Assembly: GCA_028709805.1 (NCBI GenBank)
Contig: JAQUTL010000009.1
Coordinates: 27,338 to 91,337, forward strand
From: Victivallaceae bacterium
GTDB taxonomy: Bacteria; Verrucomicrobiota; Lentisphaeria; Victivallales; Victivallaceae
Reading direction: 5' to 3'
Length of the DNA stretch: 64,000 nucleotides
The first letter of the stretch is position 1. Each line of letters begins with the position of its first letter. Shown piece after piece: positions 41,899 to 50,994 of this stretch. The translations under genes were made by a program, and so were the position numbers. The notes beneath the pieces are model-generated. The model worked only from the letters and a program-made list of their open reading frames with translations, searched no databases and was not told the DNA's origin.

Positions 41899-43764
41899 GT
41901 GAATAAATCAATCTTAATTGTGATCTGCGACTTCATCGTCCTGTCGATGATGACGCTGATCCTCGGGCTTGACGGCCCGCAGCGGAATATCGGCGGCAAC
42001 GCCGACGCCGAAGGCAGAACCGTGGCGGTACTGGCCGAACAGCTCGCAGACCGCAACGCGGAACTCGAATCAGCCCGCCGACAGCTTCAGGAGCTCAGGC
42101 GCAACCGTCCGTTGACCGCCGAAGAGACGGCAAAACTCAACGAACTCACCAGACAGCTTGCCCAGAACAGCGTAACCGCCGCCGAAGTCGAAAAAACGGC
42201 GTCGCTGCCGGATGAAAAATACGGCGAACTTTCAGCCGCCGACCTCAAGCGCGAACTCGACGCCATGAAGGTCAAATACGAGATGCTCCGGCTTGAGGCG
42301 AAAAGTTCCGGCGAGGACGCCGCATATCTCAAAGCCGCCGCCGAAGCCGAGGCCGGGAAACTGGCCGACTCCGAACGCGAACTGGCAATACTGCGCGCCA
42401 AAGCCGTCGAAACCGGCAACGCGCTGACCGCCGCCGAACGCGCCAAGCTGGCGGTGGAGGAAAAACTGATCGCCACCGAACAACGGCTCGCCGCCACCGC
42501 GACCGAGGCCGACACCAAACTCTCAGCCACCCAGGCCGACCTCGCCGCGCAGATCGCGGTGCTCAACCGGGCCAAGGCCGACCTCGCCCGCAAACACGAG
42601 GAACTCGACGCCGCCCGCAAGGAACTGGTCTCCACCCGGGGTGAAGCCGGCGCCTACGCCGATGACGTGAAAAAAGCCCAGCTTCAACTCTCATTCACCG
42701 GCGGAAAACTCGCCACCACCGAAAAGGAACTCGCCGACGCCCGCGGCCAGCTTGAACGCATCCGCCGCGAAGCCACCGCCGGAGAGATCGAACTCGCTGA
42801 CGCGAAACGCCAGGTGTCCAGCCTCCAGACCGTGCTCAAGCGGGCGGTCGGAGACCTTTCCAGCGCACGCACCGAAATCAACGGACTCAAGGTCAAGGAG
42901 GTCGAACTTGCAACGACCCGCGAGAAACTTGCCGCCAACTCCGCTGAACTCGACGCCGCCCGCGAAAAACTTATCAAGGCCGAAGCCGATCTGCGCAGCG
43001 ACGTAATGCTCTGCTACGCCGGCAGCGTACGCACCGTCATCCTGAAACTCGCCGACCGGCGGACGCTGGTCGACCATACCGCCGAAGTCACCAGCTATCT
43101 GCCGGAGCTTGAATGCAACGGCCGCCGCTTTGTGGCCGGAGAACTTTTGACCATGACCGAGATGGAAAACACCAACTCGCCGTACGCCAAAGTTTACGAT
43201 CTGGAGTATTCGGTGGGTCCCGCGGACCGGGCGGCTCCGGAAATCTGCACCCCGCAGACACTGCTGAGCGCACAATTCGACCCGCGGGTGGCGCTGCTGG
43301 AGGTCAACACCTCCGCCGCAAAACCGCTGCCGGTGATCTCCGGAGACGCCGTCAAACAACGCGGCATCAAAGACCTCTATTTGTTCAAGCGCACCTCGCC
43401 CGGAACCGAAAGCGCACTGCTGGATTCGCGCATTTCGATTGAAGCGGCCGAACATCCGTCGTTCATGATCATCCGCAACGCCGGAGGCCGCTCAAGCGAA
43501 CTTCCGGCGGCGCCGGGTGACTTTGTGCTGACCAGGCAGGGAGAATTCGCCGGCGTGGTGGTGGCGGTCGAAAAATTCGACTTCAACACCAAAGAAGAGG
43601 CCCGCGTCGCGCTGTTTCCCGCCAACTTCGCCGCCGAAGCCGCAACCGTCATCGGTCTCGGCAAAAAGCCGGGTTCGGAATATTACGGCGACTTTATCGA
43701 AAAGATGAATACGCTTTTCCCCGCCGTCCGCGATCTCACAAAAAAACAGAGTGCGAGAAAATAA
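41899..43764 (+). CDS. MotB-like single-span protein with long coiled coil
   Basis: The 621-aa protein starts with GTG at 41899, after GAAAGG. Residues 5-24 form one transmembrane helix that includes CDFIVLSMMTLIL, with Asp11 at the position and context (DF-x3-(S/A)MM) of the channel Asp of MotB (ADFMTAMMAFF). Residues about 45-362 are an almost unbroken Ala/Glu/Lys/Leu coiled coil. Residues about 366-621 form a compact beta-rich domain of unknown type, with APGDFVLTRQGEFAGVVVAV near 535-554 recalling a degenerate trypsin-like fold. No OmpA-type peptidoglycan-binding domain is seen. It is the likely partner of the preceding MotA/ExbB-like gene, 19 nt away. Confidence 0.6.
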   Translation: MNKSILIVICDFIVLSMMTLILGLDGPQRNIGGNADAEGRTVAVLAEQLADRNAELESARRQLQELRRNRPLTAEETAKLNELTRQLAQNSVTAAEVEKTASLPDEKYGELSAADLKRELDAMKVKYEMLRLEAKSSGEDAAYLKAAAEAEAGKLADSERELAILRAKAVETGNALTAAERAKLAVEEKLIATEQRLAATATEADTKLSATQADLAAQIAVLNRAKADLARKHEELDAARKELVSTRGEAGAYADDVKKAQLQLSFTGGKLATTEKELADARGQLERIRREATAGEIELADAKRQVSSLQTVLKRAVGDLSSARTEINGLKVKEVELATTREKLAANSAELDAAREKLIKAEADLRSDVMLCYAGSVRTVILKLADRRTLVDHTAEVTSYLPELECNGRRFVAGELLTMTEMENTNSPYAKVYDLEYSVGPADRAAPEICTPQTLLSAQFDPRVALLEVNTSAAKPLPVISGDAVKQRGIKDLYLFKRTSPGTESALLDSRISIEAAEHPSFMIIRNAGGRSSELPAAPGDFVLTRQGEFAGVVVAVEKFDFNTKEEARVALFPANFAAEAATVIGLGKKPGSEYYGDFIEKMNTLFPAVRDLTKKQSARK

Positions 43765-43787
43765 ACGGCATCTGAACGGAAAAGGTC

Positions 43788-46361
43788 ATGAGCGCGTTCG
43801 AGGAACACAACGACAAATCAGGTGATGAAGCCTCCCTGCTGACCACCACCGTACCGTCGGAAACCGACGGGCGGCGGCTGTCGACGGAAGAGGTCCGCAC
43901 CATACTTCACGCCGGACTGCGCCGCAACTTTTCCGAATTTTCAGAATGCCGCACGGTGGGAATGGGCGGAGTGGGAACGGTCTTCGCCGTCCGCGACACC
44001 GGACTGAACCGGACAATGGCGGTTAAACTGCTGCGCCCGGGATATCGCACCGACCCGAAATATATCGACAGCCTGATCCGCGAGGCCCGCACCGCCGCCC
44101 AGATCGACCACCCCAACGTTGTGCCCATTCATCAGATCGGCGTGCTGGACGACGCCGGCGTATATTTTTCCATGAAACTGGTCGAGGGCGAAAACCTGCG
44201 CGGCGTGCTGGAAAAACTCGCCGCCGGCTCCCCGGCGCATCTTGAAAAATACTCACTGAACGCTTTGCTGGACATTTTCGTGGCAGTCTGCAACGCGGTC
44301 GGGTTCGCCCACAGTAAAGGCGTCATCCACCGCGACCTCAAACCGGCCAACATCATGCTCGGCAACTTCGGCGAGGTGCTGCTGATGGACTGGGGCATGG
44401 CGAAATATCACGCCGAAAAGGATTCCGGCGAAAAGGGCGGCAAGCTCGATCTGCCGGAGACCATCACGCCGGACGCCGGGAACGAAAACGACAATGACGT
44501 TTCACCCGGCGGCACATTGCGCGGCACGCCGGCGTTCATGTCGCCGGAACAGGCGGCGGGAAAATTCGATGAACTCGACGAAAGATCGGACATCTACAGC
44601 CTCGGCGCAATTCTTTACGCCATCCTCACCCGTGAGAAGTCGCCGTTTCCACCCGCGCTGCCAATGGAGGAAATCCTTCAGAAATGCGTCAACGGCGACA
44701 TTGTACCGCCGCGCCGCCGGAATCCCAAACTGAATATTCCAATAGAGCTTGAAGCCATCTGCATGAAGGCAATGTCCGGCGATCCGGCCAACCGCTATGC
44801 CGATGCGCAAAGTCTGATCGCGGACGTCAGGAACTACCGGGAAAACATGCCGGTGACGGCATATTCGTCCAAACGGGGCTACCGGCTGCTGAAATACTGT
44901 CAGCGCAGGCCGTCGCTGCCGCTCGGAATTCTGCTGGTGTTCTTCACCGTGCTGGCGGCCGCGCTGACCATCACCGTTTTCGCCACTCTGCGCGGCACGC
45001 CGCTGTGGGAACTGATCCGCGTCAACACCGCCGACGGCGACAGAGCGCTGGCGCACGCTTCCGCCCTGCTCGACGAGCGCCGCGCCATACTTGAGCGTTC
45101 CGGTGCTGGCGGCATGATCCCGTACGAGGAGTTCAGACGGATCCGCAACGAACTCGGCAAAGAGGCCGGCGAAGCGGAGAGCCGCTACAACGTGGCGCTT
45201 GATCTGCTTTCTCAGATCGAAGGGTCCGGCGCCGCCACCGGCGCAATCGACACGGAACGCGCCGCGATATTTCTGCGCCGCCTCGAATTCAAACTTCAGG
45301 CCGACAACCGCGAAGGCGTGCGCGAGCTGCTCGAACAGATATCGTCGCGCCACCCCAAACTGCTGGCAATGCTGGACGCGGCCAATCCCGAACTCATGCA
45401 GCGGGTGCGGGAGGAGGCCTCCAGCGAAGCGTTTGTGACCTTCAACGGTGAGAACTGCGACCTGACCATCCGCCGGGTGAACCCCGAAACCGGAGAATAT
45501 TCGGTGATCGGCGGCGGAACCACGGTGGAAGGCGCGCTGCCGGCCGCCGGAATCGCGGTGGAGGCGGACAGCCGGCAGGAAACGGTCGCAGTATATCCGC
45601 TGATCCTGGCTCCGGGAACGGCGCTGACGCGGACTTTCGCTCCGCCGGCGATCCCTCCCGGCACGGTGCCGGTGCCGGAGTCTAAGTTCAAATTCGGATT
45701 TGAACTCGGCGACGGACTCTTCGCCGAAGCCGAACTACCTGATTTCTTCATCGGCCGGAAAGAGGTGACTTTCGCGGAATACCGCGAGTTTTTCAACACG
45801 CTTTCAACCGATGCAGAGAGAAAAAAGTTTATGCCGCTCCATATGTTTTCGGATTCGGAACGGGTTTTGATGCCGCTCTTCGCCGCCGACGGCGCCGTCA
45901 AACCGCCGTTTTCCGACAATATGCCGGTGATCGGAATTAATTACGCCGCCGCCGAAGCATACTGCCGGTGGTACGGCGAAAAAAACGGCGTCCGCTGTCG
46001 GCTCCCCTCCGTGCTGGAGTGGGAAAAGGCGGCGCGCGGCGTGGACGGCCGCACTTTTGTGTGGGGTAACGAGTATTCTCCGGACAAATCGCTCTCCGGC
46101 GAAAATCCCGAGGCAACGCGCTTTCCGAACGGCGCGCCGGTCGGGTCGTTCCCGGAAGACCGCTCCATATACGGCGCGGTGGACATGGCCGGAAATGTAC
46201 GTGAAATGTGTCTGCCCTCCAGTTCCGGCGCGCCGGCCAACAGCGTTCCGATCAAGGGCGGCAGCTTCAACACCGGGCGCTTTTCAATAATATGCGCCTC
46301 ATCAGGATATTCCTACGGCAATGACAGCGACGTGGGATTCCGCATACTGATCGAACCATGA
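43788..46361 (+). CDS. Transmembrane Ser/Thr protein kinase with extracytoplasmic FGE-sulfatase domain
   Basis: The 857-aa protein has a complete Hanks-type kinase domain (about residues 52-355): glycine loop VGMGGVGTV, Lys80 in AVKLL, Glu99, HRDLKPAN (181-188) and DWG (201-203) in place of DFG. A transmembrane helix at about 377-400 separates it from a helical region and a C-terminal FGE/SUMF1-like domain (about 653-857) with AEAYCRWYGEKNG, CRLPSVLEWEKAARG and AVDMAGNVREM. The domain lacks an evident catalytic Cys pair, so it is probably a ligand-binding sensor. The TGA overlaps the ABC-F start (ATGA). Co-transcription with the channel-like genes suggests it reports on or controls them. Confidence 0.88.
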   Translation: MSAFEEHNDKSGDEASLLTTTVPSETDGRRLSTEEVRTILHAGLRRNFSEFSECRTVGMGGVGTVFAVRDTGLNRTMAVKLLRPGYRTDPKYIDSLIREARTAAQIDHPNVVPIHQIGVLDDAGVYFSMKLVEGENLRGVLEKLAAGSPAHLEKYSLNALLDIFVAVCNAVGFAHSKGVIHRDLKPANIMLGNFGEVLLMDWGMAKYHAEKDSGEKGGKLDLPETITPDAGNENDNDVSPGGTLRGTPAFMSPEQAAGKFDELDERSDIYSLGAILYAILTREKSPFPPALPMEEILQKCVNGDIVPPRRRNPKLNIPIELEAICMKAMSGDPANRYADAQSLIADVRNYRENMPVTAYSSKRGYRLLKYCQRRPSLPLGILLVFFTVLAAALTITVFATLRGTPLWELIRVNTADGDRALAHASALLDERRAILERSGAGGMIPYEEFRRIRNELGKEAGEAESRYNVALDLLSQIEGSGAATGAIDTERAAIFLRRLEFKLQADNREGVRELLEQISSRHPKLLAMLDAANPELMQRVREEASSEAFVTFNGENCDLTIRRVNPETGEYSVIGGGTTVEGALPAAGIAVEADSRQETVAVYPLILAPGTALTRTFAPPAIPPGTVPVPESKFKFGFELGDGLFAEAELPDFFIGRKEVTFAEYREFFNTLSTDAERKKFMPLHMFSDSERVLMPLFAADGAVKPPFSDNMPVIGINYAAAEAYCRWYGEKNGVRCRLPSVLEWEKAARGVDGRTFVWGNEYSPDKSLSGENPEATRFPNGAPVGSFPEDRSIYGAVDMAGNVREMCLPSSSGAPANSVPIKGGSFNTGRFSIICASSGYSYGNDSDVGFRILIEP

Positions 46362-48316
46362 TAGACTTCTTCAACGTAGAAAAAAATTTCGCGGACCGCA
46401 CCATTCTGAACAATGTGACGTTCCGGATCAATCCCGGCGAACGGGTCGGGCTGGTCGGGCCGAACGGCGCCGGCAAAACCACCATCTTCAATCTGATTAT
46501 CGGAACGCTCACGCCGGACAAGGGAACCATCGCCATGCCGAAACGGCTGCGTGTCGGCTATCTGCGCCAGCAGCTCGAAAGTTCGGCGCTCGCAATCCCG
46601 GTGGCCGACTACACCGCCGACGCGCTCTCTTCTCTGGGCGACATCAAAGGCGAAATCGCCGAAATCGAACACCGTCTGGCGGACGGCGCGCCGGAGGAGG
46701 ACGACCTCGCCAGACTCGGTCATCTTCAAACCGAGTTTGAACATCTCGGCGGATACCGTCTGCACAACGAGGCGGAGGCGGCGCTGTGCAGTCTCGGTTT
46801 TGCGCCGGAAGCGCTGCCCCGGCCGCTGAACGACTTCTCCGGCGGCTGGCAGATGCGCGCCACCCTGGCCAAGACCCTGATCTCCGACCCGGACGTGCTG
46901 CTGCTGGACGAACCCTCCAACTATCTTGACGTTCCGGCCGTGGAGTGGCTGTGCAAATTCCTGAAATCGTTCAAAGGCACGCTGCTGCTGATCTCGCATG
47001 ACCGGTTCATGCTGGAAAAACTTACCGACGTAACGCTGGAGCTGTCCTCCGGCGTAGCCACACGCTACAATGGCGGCTACGACTACTACCGCCGGGAGCG
47101 CGAGGCGCGCCGGATCACTCAGGAGGCCGCGAAGAAGAACATCGACAAACGGCGTAAAGACCTTGAACGCAACATTGAACGCTTCCGCTACAAAAGCAGC
47201 AAGGCCAGTCAGGCGCAGGCGTGGATCAAACAGCTTGACCGGCTGAGCGACGTGACGGTAATTTCCGACGATCTCAGCTATCGCGGTGCGATCCGTTTCC
47301 CGGAACCGCCGCCGTGCGGCACCGAAGCCGTCCGGTTTGAACATGTAACTTTCGGCTACAATCCGGCCGACCCGGTTGTGGCCGACGCCGACTTCCAGAT
47401 CGACTGCGGCGAAAAAGTCGCCTTCATCGGCTACAACGGCATGGGCAAGACCACGCTGCTCAAGCTTTTGACCGGAGCATTGACACCGCAGCAGGGAAAA
47501 GTCGTCCTCGGCCACAACATCATCGTCGGCTATCAGGCGCAGGAGTTCGCAGACCTGCTCCCCGCCGGGATGTCGGTCTACGACGTGGTGCGCGCAGCAT
47601 GTTCGCGCGATTTCAATCCGGCCGCACTTCCCAGCCTGATCGGCAGTTTCGGGTTCTCCGGCAGCGACCAGGAAAAACTCTGCGGCGTGCTCTCCGGCGG
47701 TGAAAAGATACGGCTGTGCTTCGCCAGAATATTCGTCAACCCGCCCAACCTGCTGGTGCTGGACGAACCGACCACCCACCTTGACCTCGCCGCGCGGGAA
47801 ATGCTTCAGGACATGGTGCGCTCGTACAAGGGGACCGTATGCTTCGTCAGCCATGACATTGAATTTATCCGCGGCTGCGCCGAAACAATTTTCGCGGTGG
47901 GCAAACGGTCGCTGCGCAAATATTTCGGCAATTACGACTATTATATGGAAAAGTCGGCCGCCGAACAGCAATCGAAAGAGCCGGCGGCGGCGACGGCGGA
48001 AAAAGCGGCCGCGACCACCGGTCAGATTGACGCAAAAGAGCGCCGCCGCCAGAAAGCGGCGGAACGGGCCAGAATCGCTCCGCTCAGAAAAAAGCTTGAA
48101 ACCGCGGTGGCGAAAGCCGAAGCCGAACTGGAGGTGAAGGAGAAGCGGCGGGACGAGATAATCGCGCTGCTGTCCGGCCGGGGGCAGGTGACGGACTACA
48201 GCGCGCTCCGGTGCGAACTCGCCGACGTTGAGGAGCGAATTGAGGTCATCACCGCGCAATGGGAACGCGATGCGGAAAAACTTGAGACACTGAAAAAAGA
48301 GCTTGAACAGCTTTGA
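46358..48316 (+). CDS. ABC-F family ATPase
   Basis: Soluble protein with two ABC domains and no membrane segments, acting on ribosomes in known members (Uup/EttA/YheS group). Walker A motifs are GPNGAGKTT (about 34-42) and GYNGMGKTT. Signature motifs are DFSGGWQMR and VLSGGEKIR, and Walker B motifs VLLLDEPSNYLD and LLVLDEPTTHLD. The inter-domain linker is highly basic and helical, and a charged C-terminal coiled coil (about 555-650) follows. Length of 652 aa is normal. ATG 46358 overlaps the kinase stop. It could be a housekeeping gene picked up by the operon or a functional member; sequence does not decide. Confidence 0.93.
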   Translation: MIDFFNVEKNFADRTILNNVTFRINPGERVGLVGPNGAGKTTIFNLIIGTLTPDKGTIAMPKRLRVGYLRQQLESSALAIPVADYTADALSSLGDIKGEIAEIEHRLADGAPEEDDLARLGHLQTEFEHLGGYRLHNEAEAALCSLGFAPEALPRPLNDFSGGWQMRATLAKTLISDPDVLLLDEPSNYLDVPAVEWLCKFLKSFKGTLLLISHDRFMLEKLTDVTLELSSGVATRYNGGYDYYRREREARRITQEAAKKNIDKRRKDLERNIERFRYKSSKASQAQAWIKQLDRLSDVTVISDDLSYRGAIRFPEPPPCGTEAVRFEHVTFGYNPADPVVADADFQIDCGEKVAFIGYNGMGKTTLLKLLTGALTPQQGKVVLGHNIIVGYQAQEFADLLPAGMSVYDVVRAACSRDFNPAALPSLIGSFGFSGSDQEKLCGVLSGGEKIRLCFARIFVNPPNLLVLDEPTTHLDLAAREMLQDMVRSYKGTVCFVSHDIEFIRGCAETIFAVGKRSLRKYFGNYDYYMEKSAAEQQSKEPAAATAEKAAATTGQIDAKERRRQKAAERARIAPLRKKLETAVAKAEAELEVKEKRRDEIIALLSGRGQVTDYSALRCELADVEERIEVITAQWERDAEKLETLKKELEQL

Positions 48317-48406
48317 ACCGCGTCAAGTCGCGTCCGCCGCGCCCGATCCGCCGCCGGTAAAGTCCGGCTCGGGTCGGACACGTTTGGACAAACCCGCGGG
48401 AACGGC

Positions 48407-48434
48407 TTGAATAAATCGTTTGCGGTGTTATATT
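48407..48434 (+). promoter_or_regulatory. Promoter for the DUF296 gene
   Basis: TTGAAT (48407-48412), 16-bp spacer, TATATT (48429-48434), about 30 bp before the ATG at 48465. Confidence 0.6.
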
Positions 48435-48464
48435 TTAAACACTATTCATCTGGAGACGGGAATC

Positions 48465-48911
48465 ATGGAATATCAGAAATTCGATCATTATATAGTGCTG
48501 CGCATCGATCCGGGCGAGGAAGTCACCGAAACGCTGCGGCTGCTCGCAAAAAATGAAAACCTCCGGTTCGCGAAACTCAGCGGAATCGGCGCGGTGCGCC
48601 GCGTCACGCTGGCGTTTTACCACACCGAAAGCGCCGAATACCGCACTAACTATTTTCCCGGAACCTATGAATTCACCTCGATGTCCGGCAGTCTCATGTG
48701 CGTAGACGGCGAGCCGCATCTGCACGCCCACGTCACCATCGCCGACCGCGGGCACCGCATCTACGGCGGTCACCTGCTGAAGGCCTACGTCACCGCCACC
48801 TGCGAAATGATCCTTGAGCTGATTCCGGCCGATCTGCACCGCGTGCTTTCGCCGGAAACAGGGCTGAACGCCATCAGTTTCAGCGAAAACGATCAGGAAA
48901 ATATGTGCTGA
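48465..48911 (+). CDS. PPC/DUF296 domain protein
   Basis: The 148-aa protein is a single PPC (DUF296) domain. The pattern is LRIDPGEEVTETL at the start, FAKLSGIGAVRRVTLAFY in the middle, and PHLHAHVTIADRGHRIYGGHLLKAYV, with three His that could bind metal as in known trimeric members. A C-terminal CEMILELIP strand follows. Bacterial stand-alone PPC proteins are of unclear role; some are predicted DNA-binding. ATG 48465 follows GGAGACGG. It forms a monocistronic unit with its own promoter. Confidence 0.85.
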   Translation: MEYQKFDHYIVLRIDPGEEVTETLRLLAKNENLRFAKLSGIGAVRRVTLAFYHTESAEYRTNYFPGTYEFTSMSGSLMCVDGEPHLHAHVTIADRGHRIYGGHLLKAYVTATCEMILELIPADLHRVLSPETGLNAISFSENDQENMC

Positions 48912-48928
48912 TTTTTACCGGTCCGGCA

Positions 48929-48956
48929 TTGAATAGCAACCGCCGGAGTGTATATT
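48929..48956 (+). promoter_or_regulatory. Promoter for the LysM-YkuD gene
   Basis: TTGAAT (48929-48934), 16-bp spacer, TATATT (48951-48956), the same box pair and spacing as at 48407. It lies about 45 bp before the ATG. Confidence 0.6.
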
Positions 48957-49000
48957 AGCGGCGTAATGCCTCCAGGGCAGGCCGCTCGGAAAGGAATGTT

Positions 49001-49954
49001 ATGGGATTCGACTACAATTTCGACCGCGATGAACCAAAAGTGCTGATTCCGGTTGCCAATCGGCGACGCCGGTGGGTTTTCACCGTCATATTTGCCGCGC
49101 TGCTGATTATGCTGCTTATGCTGCTGCGCCCCGGCGACGAGGGATCGGCCGGAGAAACGCCGCAGCAGAACGATCAGACTCAGGCCGGCACTCCCGGCGG
49201 CGAAAATACGTCCGCGGAGTCGGCAGCCACGCCGGGCGCCGCCGCCGCAGAAGCCAATTTCAACGACGAGCAGAAAGCGCTGGCCGCCCGCGTCGCCAAC
49301 GCACTGGCGAAGAGCGACTTTGTCGCCGCCAGACAGCACGCGCTCGCGCTGGTTAAACAGTTTTCGCCGTTCACACCGGAATGGGCCGCCGCCGCCGCGC
49401 CGCTGGGCGAGGCCGACATCGCAATCATGATGCAGCGCATCCCGTGCGACAAAAACACGGTCCACACCGTCAAAAGCGGCGATACGCTCAAAGGCATCGC
49501 CAACCGTTACAACGACATGTCAATGTTCCTGCTGCGCAAGGTCAACGGACTTGAAGAAAATGACGACCACATCTCCATCGGCGACAAGCTGACCGCCTAC
49601 AACGCAAAATGGCGGATCGAGATTTCCCTCAAGTCCCGGCTGCTGGCGGTATACGACGGCGACGAACTGTTCAAGGTATATAAGATCGGCGTCAGCTCGA
49701 CGCACGCGCCGCGCACCGGCGAATATCTGCTGCCGTTTTCCAAAAAGCGCAAGATCGGCTCCGGCGGCGAACGCTCCGGGCCGTACGGAACCCATTTCAT
49801 GGGATTCAAGAACAGCGACGCCGGCATTCACGGCTGCTGGGCGGCCGATCCGCAGGACGAGTTCCGCGAAGGAAGCATCCGGCTCGCCAACCCGGATATC
49901 GAGGAGCTGTATCTCTACATTCCCGGCGGAACCAAGGTAAAAATAATCGACTGA
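49001..49954 (+). CDS. LysM domain YkuD-fold protein with Ser at the catalytic Cys position
   Basis: The 317-aa protein has a basic N-terminus, a transmembrane helix (about residues 24-42), a Gln/Ala/Gly-rich linker, a helical segment (87-145), a LysM domain (about 154-200) and a C-terminal YkuD domain (205-317). In L,D-transpeptidases the active site is HG-x(n)-S-x-G-C-x-R. Here His277-Gly278 are followed by REGSIRL, with Ser292 (AGC) in place of the catalytic Cys and Arg294 kept. A Cys occurs at 279 right after HG. The enzyme may be inactive or a serine variant; peptidoglycan binding by LysM remains likely. ATG 49001 follows AAAGGAATG. accA follows 20 nt later. Confidence 0.85.
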   Translation: MGFDYNFDRDEPKVLIPVANRRRRWVFTVIFAALLIMLLMLLRPGDEGSAGETPQQNDQTQAGTPGGENTSAESAATPGAAAAEANFNDEQKALAARVANALAKSDFVAARQHALALVKQFSPFTPEWAAAAAPLGEADIAIMMQRIPCDKNTVHTVKSGDTLKGIANRYNDMSMFLLRKVNGLEENDDHISIGDKLTAYNAKWRIEISLKSRLLAVYDGDELFKVYKIGVSSTHAPRTGEYLLPFSKKRKIGSGGERSGPYGTHFMGFKNSDAGIHGCWAADPQDEFREGSIRLANPDIEELYLYIPGGTKVKIID

Positions 49955-49974
49955 CCCGACACAGGAAATCCACC

Positions 49975-50994
49975 ATGGCTGAAATATACCTCGAATTTGA
50001 AAAACCGATCGCCGAAATCAAACACAAGATCGAAGAATGGGAGGCTTTGAGCGCCTCCGGCGGCATGGACATGAGCAACGAGCTGGTTCTGTTGAAGAAA
50101 CGACTGGCCGACACCGTTGCCGAGATATTCGGCTCGTTGACGCCGTGGCAGCGGGTTCAGCTGGCCCGCCATCCGGAGCGGCCGTACACGCTGGACTACA
50201 TTGAGGCTATTTTCACCGACTTCGTCGAACTTCACGGCGACCGGCGCTTCGGAGACGACCATGCCATAGTCGGCGGCTTCGCCAAGATCGACGGCAAAAA
50301 AGTCATGGTCATCGGCACCCAGAAGGGGCGCGACGTAAAAACCAACATGCTGCGCAATTTCGGCTGGCCCCACCCGGAGGGATACCGCAAGGCGCTGCGT
50401 CTTATGCATATCGCCGACAACGCCGGACTGCCGGTCATCACAATGATCGACACCCCCGGAGCATTCCCCGGCATCGCCAGCGAGGAACGGCACATCGGCG
50501 AGGCGATCGCGCTGAACATGCACGACATGTTCAGCCTTCGCGTACCGGTCATTTCGGTGATCATCGGCGAGGGCGGCTCCGGCGGGGCGATCGGCATCGG
50601 AGTCGGCAACCGGGTGCTGGTAATGGAAAACGCCTATTATTCGGTAATCACGCCGGAGGGATGCGCCGCCATCCTCTGGAAAGACCGCCGCTATGCCGAA
50701 ACCGCCGCCGAAGCGCTCAGCCTTACCGCGCAGGATCTGCTGCGGCTCGGCGTGGCCGACGAAGTAATCCCGGAACCGCCCGGCGGCGCCCATCGCGACT
50801 ACACCGCGGCAGCGGCCAATCTGCACGCCGCGCTCACCCGGAATCTTGGCGAACTCCGTCAGCTTTCCGGCAAGGCGCTGATGGAAAACCGTTATAACAA
50901 ATTCCGCGCCATGGGGCAGATAATCGAACCGCCCAAGCAACAGGAGACGGCAAATGACGCCAGCGCGCCAGTTGACGGTAAGACCGGCGAGTGA
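49975..50994 (+). CDS. accA: Acetyl-CoA carboxylase carboxyltransferase subunit alpha
   Basis: Alpha half of the carboxyltransferase that makes malonyl-CoA for fatty acid synthesis. It opens with LEFEKPIAEIKHKIEEW and carries the crotonase-fold blocks FVELHGDRRFGDDHAIVGG, NFGWPHPEGYRKALRLM, the oxyanion segment GEGGSGGAIGIG and the ENAYYSVITPEGCAAILW signature. Length of 339 aa is slightly longer than typical, with a Gln/Thr-rich tail. The tail overlaps the next gene by 41 nt. accD is not in the window. Confidence 0.97.
   Translation: MAEIYLEFEKPIAEIKHKIEEWEALSASGGMDMSNELVLLKKRLADTVAEIFGSLTPWQRVQLARHPERPYTLDYIEAIFTDFVELHGDRRFGDDHAIVGGFAKIDGKKVMVIGTQKGRDVKTNMLRNFGWPHPEGYRKALRLMHIADNAGLPVITMIDTPGAFPGIASEERHIGEAIALNMHDMFSLRVPVISVIIGEGGSGGAIGIGVGNRVLVMENAYYSVITPEGCAAILWKDRRYAETAAEALSLTAQDLLRLGVADEVIPEPPGGAHRDYTAAAANLHAALTRNLGELRQLSGKALMENRYNKFRAMGQIIEPPKQQETANDASAPVDGKTGE

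Noticed and set aside
41343..46361. Zorya anti-phage system
   Set aside because: The two membrane genes recall ZorA/ZorB, but no ZorC, ZorD or ZorE-like gene follows and the coiled coil is in the B-like subunit; calling it Zorya is not justified.
46313..48259. Long open frame of 648 codons antisense to the ABC-F gene
   Set aside because: It is His/Arg/Gly-rich without known motifs and mirrors a clearly coding gene with intact Walker motifs; such shadows are expected at this GC content.
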